Below, in pieces: positions 20,457 to 31,113 of a stretch of DNA of 64,000 bases. The position numbers and the translations under genes were made by a program. Source of the stretch: Merluccius polli (taxonomy: Eukaryota; Chordata; Actinopteri; Gadiformes; Merlucciidae); assembly GCA_030340625.1 (NCBI GenBank), contig JAOPHQ010006326.1:1-64000 (forward strand), in the 5' to 3' direction. The notes beneath the pieces were generated by a model. That model was given only the letters and a program-made list of their open reading frames with translations. It was not told where the DNA came from and did not search any database. Positions within the stretch are counted from its first letter, which is position 1. Every line of letters begins with the position of its first letter.

Positions 20457-20704
20457 TCTGCAAGGTAATGCTGTAGCCTTTAGCGGTGAGGAACAATGCA
20501 CCTTAAACTATGAACGCTTCAACATGCAATAGGAAAAAAGTAATTCAATAGTAAGTAATAGAAAGTGTGTTTGTTCATGTCTTATGATAGTTTTTATTAG
20601 TGGTGTAACATGATTGGGTACATGTAGTTTTAATGGGCGTGTCCAGGCCTGTATTATCCACAGGGCTAACAGGCCGGTGCCCAGAGGGCCCTGAACCCAA
20701 AGGC
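20457..20704 (+). other. IRG 3' flank / 3' UTR
   Basis: No clear AATAAA close to the stop. A stretch with GGCCGGTGCCCAGAGGGCCC resembles transposon end sequence and leads into composite repeat segment A. Confidence 0.4.
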
Positions 20705-21479
20705 CAATTGTAATATTCATAAATATATTTGTTACAGGACATAACGTGACCTAACAGTTACTCATAGACGGAGAGAGAATTACTTATTTTATATTTTACG
20801 CTAACAGATTACAGCTTTACAACAATTAGGCTACAGCTAAGCTACTTAATGGATAACATTGAAGCATTACAGTAACAAATGACATCTAACTTCTCTTTCT
20901 CTTTCTTCTCATCATCAATATCATAATACTTTGAAATTACTTGTTGTATATGTTGGGAAATTCACTTTTTTGTTTAATTTGATGCCAAGTTCAATTGTAA
21001 TTGAAAGATTATTTCCTTATATGTTAATTGTTTTATTTTGGATCACTTGGTTTAAAACCATGACAAAACTGAAAATTAAATTAAAAAGCTTTTGTGATTG
21101 TTTAATAAAATGTATTATCCAGTATATCTTGTAAACGGATAAGGCAACATGGACGACCAATCGATAAATAAAGTTGAGTGAAGCTGTTTCTATTATTCCC
21201 ACAGATATATTTATTATTTAACCCCACACATTCACACACAAACATACACGTACCTCTTAGTATTTAAACTTGTGATTAATCGTGATAAATCACAGCCCTA
21301 GTAATTAATCAGTAATTAAATGCTTTCTTTCAGTTAAATAGATCAATAAAAATAATAAATGATAGGTAATAACCTGATATAAAATAGGGAGGGGGGATAG
21401 TTTGGCACCAGGGGCTGCAACAAATATCTTTGGCACTGACTGAATCACTTGTTTAAGGTGTTTCCCCTGATGGTCATTG

Positions 21480-22859
21480 TGTCAGTCTCTGTGGGCTACT
21501 GACCATAGTAGACGTCAGTAACCCATCAGTCAGTCTCTATAAGTTACTGACCATAGTAGACGTCAGTAACCCGTCAGTCAGTCTCTATGAGTTACTGACC
21601 ATAGTAGACGTCAGTAACCCATCAGTCAGTCTCTATAAGTTACTGACCATAGTAGACGTCAGTAACCCGTCAGTCAGTCTCTATAAGTTACTGACCATAG
21701 TAGACGTCAGTAACCCGTCAGTCAGTCTCTATAAGTTACTGACCATCGTAGACGTCAGTAACCCGTCAGTCAGTCTCTATAAGTTACTGACCATAGTAGA
21801 CGTCAGTAACCCGTCAGTCAGTCTCTATAAGTTACTGACCATAGTAGACGTCAGTAACCCGTCAGTCAGTCTCTATAAGTTACTGACCATAGTAGACGTC
21901 AGTAACCCGTCAGTCAGTCTCTATAAGTTACTGACCATAGTAGACGTCAGTAATCCATCAGTCAGTCTCTATAAGTTACTGACCATAGTAGACGTCAGTA
22001 ACCCGTCAGTCAGTCTCTATAAGCTACTGACCATAGTAGACGTCAGTAACCCGTCAGTCAGTCTCTATAAGCTACTGACCATAGTAGACGTCAGTAACCC
22101 GTCAGTCAGTCTCTATAAGTTACTGACCATAGTAGACGTCAGTAACCCGTCAGTCAGTCTCTATAAGTTACTGACCATAGTAGACGTCAGTAACCCATCA
22201 GTCAGTCTCTATAAGTTACTGACCATAGTAGACGTCAGTAACCCGTCAGTCAGTCTGTATAAGTTACTGACCATAGTAGACGTCAGTAACCCGTCAGTCA
22301 GTCTCTATGAGTTACTGACCACAGTAGACGTCAGTAACCCATCAGTCAGTCTCTATAAGTTACTGACCATAGTAGACGTCAGTAACCCATCAGTCAGTCT
22401 CTATAAGTTACTGACCATAGTAGACGTCAGTGACCCATCAGTCAGTCTCTATAAGTTACTGACCATAGTAGACGTCAGTAACCCATCAGTCAGTCTCTAT
22501 AAGTTACTGACCATAGTAGACGTCAGTAACCCATCAGTCAGTCTCTATAAGTTACTGACCATAGTAGACGTCAGTAACCCATCAGTCAGTCTCTATAAGT
22601 TACTGACCATAGTAGACGTCAGTAACCCATCAGTCAGTCTCTATAAGTTACTGACCATAGTAGACGTCAGTAACCCATCAGTCAGTCTCTATAAGTTACT
22701 GACCATAGTAGACGTCAGTAACCCATCAGTCAGTCTCTATAAGTTACTGACCATAGTAGACGTCAGTAACCCATCAGTCAGTCTCTATAAGTTACTGACC
22801 ATAGTAGACGTCAGTAACCCATCAGTCAGTCTCTATAAGTTACTGACCATAGTAGACGT
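21480..22859 (-). repeat. 48-bp satellite array, copy 1 (about 28 units)
   Basis: Reverse orientation of the 13866 array. Units end in CCCGTCAG or CCCATCAG (CpG versus CpA variants). The array ends abruptly at GTAGACGTAGGAGAGG. Confidence 0.97.
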
Positions 22860-23227
22860 AGGAGAGGCAGGTGGAGAGGCAGGTCACAGGTGAGGTCCAA
22901 TAATGACTTGGTGATATGTAGTGAGATTCAGTATTGGGCCAAACGTTAGGCTGCTGATGTACCGTATAAATGGTTCAATGTGTGTTTGAAATGAGAGCTT
23001 TGAATAGATGTTGTCTCACTGGTCATATGGCATTGCATCATGTGTGATTTTATCAGGTGCATAGGCGTAGATTACGGGGGGGACATGTCCCCACCACTAT
23101 TTATAATTTGAATTTTGTCCCCACCACTTTTAAAAATGTGCAAACCAATTGCACAACCCCCCCCCCCCCCCCCCCAAATGTGCAACCCCCCCCCCCCCCC
23201 CCATCAAGGGGGGGGGGGGGGGGGGGG
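22860..23227. repeat. Spacer with long poly-C and poly-G runs
   Basis: After GGAGAGGCAGGTGGAGAGG come about 200 bp of ordinary DNA, a GCATAGGCGTAGATTACGGG motif, two C-runs (about 23157-23175 and 23187-23202) and a G-run (about 23209-23227). Recurs in the other units. Confidence 0.85.
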
Positions 23228-24224
23228 TGTATAACTGCAGACAATCGTCTGCATTTATACACTTACGTACCATTACGTATTGACGTCATACAACCTGGAC
23301 TACGGAAACACACACACAATACATTACATCCCCTTCCTTAAGATGCTTTGTTTTGTTTGTGTTTTAAATTACACTGATACAAAATAATGCCTCACTTCTT
23401 TGTTGTCGTTATGACACGTAACATAAAACAATGCCTTAAGGTAAAACTTTTCCTTCACGGTTTAACACCATTCAAATAAACTTGTATTGTATTCTACAGT
23501 GTATCTAACAATACCAACAACAACATTGCAGTATGTTACACACATGCATTGTTTTTTCTTTTCTCATTAACACTCAGTAACACAACCTGTGTGACATCAA
23601 TCTGCTGGAGTCCAAATGCATGTCTAGTCTTTGTATCTGGCTGGAATCTTGACTTGTCTCCCAGACCTTGTGTGATGTAATTGTAACTGTCCATCATGAG
23701 AGTCAGTGTCCTGGTTGACCTCTGTGTTGTTGCATTCTGTGTCAGCCTCAGTGTGTGCCGTTTCAGTGTGTGTGTATGTGGGAATGTCCTGCATCTCTGT
23801 AGGTGGAAACTCCCTCTCGCCTGTCTGCAGTAGATGCTTTCTGTCCCTCCTGTAGACTCGTCCATCTGGTGTGCGAACTATGAAGGATCTTGGTAGCTGA
23901 TGTCTTTTCACAACCACAGCTGCCATGTATCTCCTTTCTGACATTTTCACCTGTTCGTAGATCTGGCAACTTTTGTGTTTGTCTGTCAAAGTAGCTCTTT
24001 TGTTTCATTTGTCTGCACTTCAGATTGTCATGAACTTGAGCTCTATTTTCAGGATTCAATAGAGTTGTTGATGCTGGCAGTTTGGACTTCAGACGACGTC
24101 CCATTAACAGATGTGCAGGAGAGAATCCTATACCCTCCAGCGGTGTGTTGCGGTATTCGAGCACAGCAATGTAAGGGTCGCCATTGCCGCTCTGTGCCTT
24201 TTTGAGCATGCTCTTGAGCAATAT
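23228..24224 (-). pseudogene. Ty3/Gypsy 3' remnant: integrase C-terminus, PPT and LTR fragment (copy 1)
   Basis: Minus strand. Integrase C-terminal motifs are GDPYIAVLEYRNTPLEGIG, SPAHLLMGRRLKSKLP and, in another frame after a small deletion near 23940, PRSFIVRTPDGRVYRRDRKH ending in ARYKD. An untranslated tail and a purine tract AAGGAAGGGGA (23329-23339 complement) follow, then the LTR start TGTAATG (23328 down to about 23228). The 5' part is cut off by the hAT-like element. There is no RT, so it cannot move. Confidence 0.85.
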
Positions 24225-25570
24225 TAGGGCTGGGCAACGATTCAAATGTTTAATCAAGTTAATCGCATGAGTTCCTGTGATTAATCGCATTGTTATATGC
24301 AAAATCCAATAATGAATTCAAAAGTATCGTATAGCGCACTTTTATTGTAAATGTGAACATGTAATGTGCCATAAATTTGTCGTGCAAACACTTAACAGCA
24401 GCATTTCTTTTATACAGTAGCAGTTAAATAAAATATTAGTGTAATTTTCAACTTAAACAATGTAATCAAAGCAAATACAAAACTAAAGAGTATTGCCACT
24501 GCAAGGGCATAATGTCTTCCTGTTTTGTTATATATAAATAAAATGCCCAATAAATCCTGAGCCACAATCATAACATTAAAACAGGTAACAGCAGAAACAT
24601 TTTTCTTTCATCAGGGAGCAGCAAAACCAGTCTATGTTCAGTCCCAAGATGTCCCTGTAAGAGTGAGGTGAAGCACACAAAAAAGTTCACAGCTGGGATG
24701 TACTGTGCAGGGGACTAGTCTGTAAAGTCCATGTTTATACAGGATTTCCTTTGGAGAATCGCACTCAAAAAATAACACTTTCAGTGCAGTTTGTCAATTC
24801 CTAGAATTTGACTGAATGAATTCAAAAGTAGTAAAGTGCATTGCATCAACATTTAAAAGAACAAAACAGTAGCAGTTAAATAAAGTATTTAGTGTAAATC
24901 TCAACTTAAACAATGTAATCAAATCAAATACAAAACTTAAGCGTATTGAACGTTTCTCAGACCGACGTCTTCCACAACACTAATCGGCCGGCAGCTTTCC
25001 ATTCGCCATAGCATTCGCTTCTCTTGTCTTTCTCTCTACTTCTCCCACACGCTGTATCTCATAGACATCTTATATCATATACATGATATACTAATATTTA
25101 TATCCTATATGATATAAGATGTCTACGCTGTATCTAACGGAGTCTGCCGAAGCCTCGCTCCACTGATGGTGTCGTTGAGTGATTTGCTCGTATCAACTGA
25201 GTGCATTTAGGTGGTATTTCCGGTGAAAATTCAACTTTGCAGTGGTTATAAATAACTTTGGCTCTGTCGACTGCGCCATCTGGAAGAACTTTAAACTGAA
25301 AACGCCCATGTAAAAGTTCTCCATGTTTGCTTCTCCCGGTTTATCCGCCAATTCTTCTGTTTCCTGACTGTTTCCTGTGAGCGCCGCAGCAGGAAGCAGC
25401 ATACTAGGCTCGATCACAGTGCACTTTTACTAAATGAAAGCCAGGGAGCAACAGACTTTTACAATAAGAAAATAAATAATAAAAACTGCGTTAATGCGAG
25501 GTAAAATAATTGTCGTGATAATGAATTCATTAGTTAACGCAATAATAACGCGTTAACTTGCCCAGCCCTA
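24225..25570. mobile_element. hAT-like non-autonomous element, 1346 bp (copy 1)
   Basis: Perfect 13-bp terminal inverted repeats, TAGGGCTGGGCAA...TTGCCCAGCCCTA. No transposase frame. There is no 8-bp duplication at its borders (left flank Gypsy, right flank segment A), so one border was probably rearranged. It contains a small perfect hairpin at 25062-25125. Confidence 0.85.
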
Positions 25571-26346
25571 ATAAATAAATATATTTGTTACCGGACATAA
25601 CGTGACCTAACAGTTACTCAAATACGGAGAGACAGTGAATTACTTATTTTATATTTTACGCTAACAGATTACAGCTTTACAACAATTAGGCTACAGCTAA
25701 GCTACTTAATGGATAACATTGAAGCATTACAGTAACAAATGACATCTAACTTCTCTTTCTCTTTCTTCTCATCATCAATATCATAATACTTTGAAATTAC
25801 TTGTTGTATATGTTGGGAAATTCACTTTTTTGTTTAATTTGATGCCAAGTTCAATTGTAATTGAAAGATTATTTTCTTATAGGCCTATGTTAATTGTTTT
25901 ATTTTGGATCACTTGGTGTAAAACCATGACACAACTGAAAATTAAATTAAAAAGCTTTTGTGATTGTGTAATAAAATGTATTATACAGTATATCTTGTAA
26001 ACGGATAAGGCAACATGGACGACCAATCGATAAATAAAGTTGAGTGAAACTGTTTCTATTATTCCCACAGATATATTTATTATTTAACCCCACACATTCA
26101 CACACAAACATACACGTACCTCTTAGTATTTAAACTTGTGATTAATCGTGATAAATCACAGCCCTAGTAATTAATCAGTAATTAAATGCTTTCTTTCAGT
26201 TAAATAGATCAATAAAACTAATAAATGATAGGTAATAACCTGATATAAAATAGGGAGGGGGGATAGTTTGGCACCAGGGGCTGCAACAAATATCTTTGGC
26301 ACTGACTGAATCACTTGTTTAAGGTGTTTCCCCTGATGGTCATTGT

Positions 26347-27652
26347 GTCAGTCTCTGTGGACTACTGACCATAGTAGACGTCAGTAACCCATCAGTCAGT
26401 CTCTATAAGTTACTGACCATAGTAGACGTCAGTAACCCATCAGTCAGTCTCTATGAGTTACTGACCATAGTAGACGTCAGTAACCCATCAGTCAGTCTCT
26501 ATAAGTTACTGACCATAGTAGACGTCAGTAACCCATCAGTCAGTCTCTATAAGTTACTGACCATAGTAGACGTCAGTAACCCGTCAGTCAGTCTCTATAA
26601 GTTACTGACCATAGTAGACGTCAGTAACCCATCAGTCAGTCTCTATAAGTTACTGACCATAGTAGACGTCAGTAACCCATCAGTCAGTCTCTATAAGTTA
26701 CTGACCATAGTAGACGTCAGTAACCCGTCAGTCAGTCTCTATAAGTTACTGACCATAGTAGACGTCAGTAACCCGTCAGTCAGTCTCTATAAGTTACTGA
26801 CCATAGTAGACGTCAGTAACCCGTCAGTCAGTCTCTATAAGTTACTGACCATAGTAGACGTCAGTAACCCGTCAGTCAGTCTCTATAAGTTACTGACCAT
26901 AGTAGACGTCAGTAACCCGTCAGTCAGTCTCTATAAGTTACTGACCATAGTAGACGTCAGTAACCCGTCAGTCAGTCTCTATAAGTTACTGACCATAGTA
27001 GACGTCAGTAACCCGTCAGTCTCTATAAGTTACTGACCATAGTAGACGTCAGTAACCCATCAGTCAGTCTCTATAAGTTACTGACCATAGTAGACGTCAG
27101 TAACCCATCAGTCAGTCTCTATAAGTTACTGACCATAGTAGACGTCAGTAACCCGTCAGTCAGTCTCTATAAGTTACTGACCACAGTAGACGTCAGTAAC
27201 CCATCAGTCAGTCTCTATAAGTTACTGACCACAGTAGACGTCAGTAACCCATCAGTCAGTCTCTATAAGTTACTGACCACAGTAGACGTCAGTAACCCAT
27301 CAGTCAGTCTCTATAAGTTACTGACCACAGTAGACGTCAGTAACCCATCAGTCAGTCTCTATAAGTTACTGACCATAGTAGACGTCAGTAACCCATCAGT
27401 CAGTCTCTATAAGTTACTGACCATAGTAGACGTCAGTAACCCATCAGTCAGTCTCTATAAGTTACTGACCACAGTAGACGTCAGTAACCCATCAGTCAGT
27501 CTCTATAAGTTACTGACCATAGTAGACGTCAGTAACCCATCAGTCAGTCTCTATAAGTTACTGACCATAGTAGACGTCAGTAACCCATCAGTCAGTCTCT
27601 ATAAGTTACTGACCATAGTAGACGTCAGTAACCCGTGGTACATCAGTCAGTC
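26347..27652 (-). repeat. 48-bp satellite array, copy 2 left part
   Basis: About 27 units. One unit near 27001-27030 is shortened, and the last carries the longer CCCGTGGTACATCAG variant next to the MITE. Confidence 0.97.
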
Positions 27653-28692
27653 CAGGCACGTGCACACATAGGGTCCAAGGGGGGCTTGAGCCCCTGCCCA
27701 TTTGCCCTTTTTTTGGCTGGTGTTAATTGTATTTAATGTTTTCTTTATTTGTTATTGAAATTGTATCAAATATAAAGAGGGAAATGTGTAGTAGTATCCA
27801 CAAATAAATAAATCATATCAATTTAAAAAGTATCCCCCCCCCCTCCAAATGGTTTTGTTTCCAATCAACATCGCAAATTCCGACATTCCGAACTTGTCAT
27901 GAACGCACCGCAGCCCCAGTTCCACTACGGTGAATGACGTCACTCAGGTAGGCACTGTTTTAATGCTAAAACCACAATTAAATAACACATGCTTTTAATT
28001 TTAAATATCTGTTCAAACTATGAAGGAGGTCAGTAAGACTTGTCACCTTCACCTCGGTACTCGCAAGCAAGCAAGAAAGTCTAATTATCATGAAGCAGCA
28101 GGACATCATGCAGGAAAACATACAAATGTGCAATTCATTTCTGAAGCAGAAGTTACGTTTTGCATAGTTTTGGTAGTTTAGTGGTTAGTCTCCCCTTTTC
28201 TTTTTGTGTGTGCGTGTGTTTTTGAATATAATTAAATACTGTGGTTTAGCTTCCTCAGTGTGATGCTCAAAAACATGTTACTAAAATCAAGCTGTAGTTC
28301 AGTAGTTGTACCCATGTCTTATTTATAAAATATATGCTGTGTAACAAAATAGCAGAGTATGAAAACAGGAGGACGTTTTGAATCCCCAAATTCAGAGGGT
28401 TTATGTATCCAGCATGAGTAGGGATGCAGATCTAGAGTCTGATCATTACTTATAATGAAAGGTAAATGACTGACTGCATTAACTTACACTGACTGACTTG
28501 CATTACTACATTACATCTGTGGTATCTTCATGGATCAATGTGTTTAAGTAGAATTGAATCAGGTCCCATGTTATGAACATACTGTGTGATTATGGATGGC
28601 AACATGGGGGTGGGAATAGTGCAAGTCGGTGGGGTGAGGGCCCTTTTTTTTGCTTGAGCCCTTGCCCCCCAAAATGTATGTGCACGGCCCTG
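27653..28692. mobile_element. hAT-type MITE, 1040 bp, inserted in the satellite
   Basis: Target duplication AGTCAGTC (8 bp) at 27645-27652 and 28693-28700. The ends CAGGCACGTGCACA and (complement) CAGGGCCGTGCACA are near-matching inverted repeats. No transposase. The CCCCTGCCC / GCCCTTGCCCCCC stretches near each end also mirror each other. Confidence 0.88.
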
Positions 28693-29565
28693 AGTCAGTC
28701 TCTATAAGTTACTGACCATAGTAGACGTCAGTAACCCATCAGTCAGTCTCTATAAGTTACTGACCATAGTAGACGTCAGTAACCCATCAGTCAGTCTCTA
28801 TAAGTTACTGACCATAGTAGACGTCAGTAACCCATCAGTCAGTCTCTATAAGTTACTGACCATAGTAGACGTCAGTAACCCATCAGTCAGTCTCTATAAG
28901 TTACTGACCATAGTAGACATCAGTAACCCATCAGTCAGTCTCTATAAGGTACTGACCATAGTAGACGTCAGTAACCCGTCAGTCAGTCTCTATACGTTAC
29001 TGACCATAGTAGACATCAGTAACCCGTGGTACATCAGTCAGTCTCTCTAAGTTACTGACCATAGTAGACGTCAGTAACCCATCAGTCAGTCTCTATAAGT
29101 TACTGACCATAGTAGACGTCAGTAACCCGTGGTACATCAGTCAGTCTCTATAAGTTACTGACCATAGTAGACGTCAGTAACCCATCAGTCAGTCTCTATA
29201 AGTTACTGACCATAGTAGACGTCAGTAACCCATCAGTCAGTCTCTATAAGTTACTGACCATAGTAGACGTCAGTAACCCATCAGTCAGTCTCTATAAGTT
29301 ACTGACCATAGTAGACGTCAGTAACCCGTGGTACGTCAGTCAGTCTCTATAAGGTACTGACCATAGTAGACGTCAGTAACCCATCAGTCAGTCTCTATAA
29401 GTTACTGACCATAGTAGACGTCAGTAACCCATCAGTCAGTCTCTATAAGTTACTGACCATAGTAGACGTCAGTAACCCGTCAGTCAGTCTCTATAAGTTA
29501 CTGACCATAGTAGACGTCAGTAACCCATCAGTCAGTCTCTATAAGTTACTGACCATAGTAGACGT
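28693..29565 (-). repeat. 48-bp satellite array, copy 2 right part
   Basis: About 18 units, with several of the longer GTGGTACATCAG variants (near 29030, 29130 and 29330). It ends at the same GTAGACGTAGGAGAGG junction as the other arrays. Confidence 0.96.
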
Positions 29566-29912
29566 AGGAGAGGCAGGTGGAGAGGCAGGTCACAGGTGAG
29601 GTCCAATAATGACTTGGTGATATGTATTCAGTATTGGGCCAAACGTTAGGCTGCTGATGTACCGTATAAATGGTTCAATGTGTGTTTGAAATGAGAGCTT
29701 TGAATAGATGTTGTCTCACTGGTCATATGGCATTGCATCATGTGTGATTTTATCAGGTGCATAGGCGTAGATTACGGGGGGGGACGGGGGGGACATGTCC
29801 CCACCACTATTTATAATTTGAATTTTGTCCCCACCACTTTTAAAAATGTGCAAACCAATTGTGCAACCCCCCCCCCCCCCCCCCCCAAATGTGCAAGATG
29901 GGGGGGGGGGGG
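29566..29912. repeat. Spacer with poly-C/poly-G, copy 2
   Basis: Same layout as 22860-23227, but with one long C-run (about 29867-29886) and one G-run (about 29900-29912). Confidence 0.85.
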
Positions 29913-30869
29913 TGTACAACTGCGGACAATCGGAACCACACGGAAACACACACACAATACATTACATCCCCTTCCTTAAGATGCTTTGTTTTGTTTGTGT
30001 TTTAAATTACACTGATACAAAATAATGCCTCACTTCTTTGTTGTCGTTATGACACGTAACATAAAACAATGCCTTAAGGTAAAACTTTTCCTTCACGGTT
30101 TAACACCATTCAAATAAACTTGTATTGTATTCTACAGTGTATCTAACAATACCAACAACAACATTGCAGTATGTTACACACATGCATTGTTTTTTCTTTT
30201 CTCATTAACACTCAGTAACACAACCTGTGTGACATCAATCTGCTGGAGTCCAAATGCATGTCTAGTCTTTGTATCTGGCTGGAATCTTGACTTGTCTCCC
30301 AGACCTTGTGTGATGTAATTGTAACTGTCCATCATGAGAGTCAGTGTCCTGGTTGACCTCTGTGTTGTTGCATTCTGTGTCAGCCTCAGTGTGTGCCGTT
30401 TCAGTGTGTGTGTATGTGGGAATGTCCTGCATCTCTGTAGGTGGAAACTCCCTCTCGCCTGTCTGCAGTAGATGCTTTCTGTCCCTCCTGTAGACTCGTC
30501 CATCTGGTGTGCGAACTATGAAGGATCTTGGTAGCTGATGTCTTTTCACAACCACAGCTGCCATGTATCTCCTTTCTGCATCCTGACATTTTCACCTGTT
30601 CGTAGATCTGGCAACTTTTGTGTTTGTCTGTCAAAGTAGCTCTTTTGTTTCATTTGTCTGCACTTCAGATTGTCATGAACTTGAGCTCTATTTTCAGGAT
30701 TCAATAGAGTTGTTGATGCTGGCAGTTTGGACTTCAGACGACGTCCCATTAACAGATGTGCAGGAGAGAATCCTATACCCTCCAGTGGTGTGTTGCGGTA
30801 TTCGAGCACAGCAATGTAAGGGTCGCCATTGCCGCTCTGTGCCTTTTTGAGCATGCTCTTGAGCAATAT
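29913..30869 (-). pseudogene. Ty3/Gypsy 3' remnant, copy 2
   Basis: Same integrase C-terminal motifs as copy 1. It retains 7 bases (GCATCCT on the plus strand, about 30577-30583) missing from copies 1 and 3, so it is closer to the ancestral state at that site. It is still out of frame across the region. The LTR fragment is shorter (about 29913-29966). Confidence 0.83.
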
Positions 30870-31113
30870 TAGGGCTGGGCAACGATTCAAATGTTTAATC
30901 AAGTTAATCGCATGAGTTCCTGTGATTAATCGCGATTAATCACATTGTTATACGCAAAATCCAATAATGAATTCAAAAGCGCACTTTTATTGTAAATGTG
31001 AACATGTAATGTGCCATAAATTTGTCGTGCAAACACTTAACATCAGAATCTTTGTTATACAGTAGCAGTTAAATAAAATATTAGTGTAATTTTCAACTTA
31101 AACAATGTAATCA

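Larger units (their letters stand above)
20705..25570. repeat. Composite higher-order repeat, copy 1
   Basis: Unit order: segment A (20705-21479), 48-bp satellite (21480-22859), spacer with poly-C/G (22860-23227), Gypsy 3' remnant (23228-24224), hAT-like element (24225-25570). The same order recurs from 25571, 39130 and 43513. Segment A contains a conserved short frame (20931-21134) with no family motif, which is not regarded as a gene. Confidence 0.9.

Noticed and set aside
20931..21134. Short frame repeated at 25791, 39350 and 43733 as a possible conserved small gene
   Set aside because: It is conserved only because the whole composite unit is duplicated. There are no motifs, and it lies in AT-rich segment A.
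21480..22859. CRISPR-like array
   Set aside because: The 48-bp units follow each other without unique spacers, and the context is eukaryotic. It is a satellite.
24049..24237. Plus- and minus-strand small frames inside the Gypsy remnant
   Set aside because: They are shadows of the integrase reading and run into the hAT-like element.
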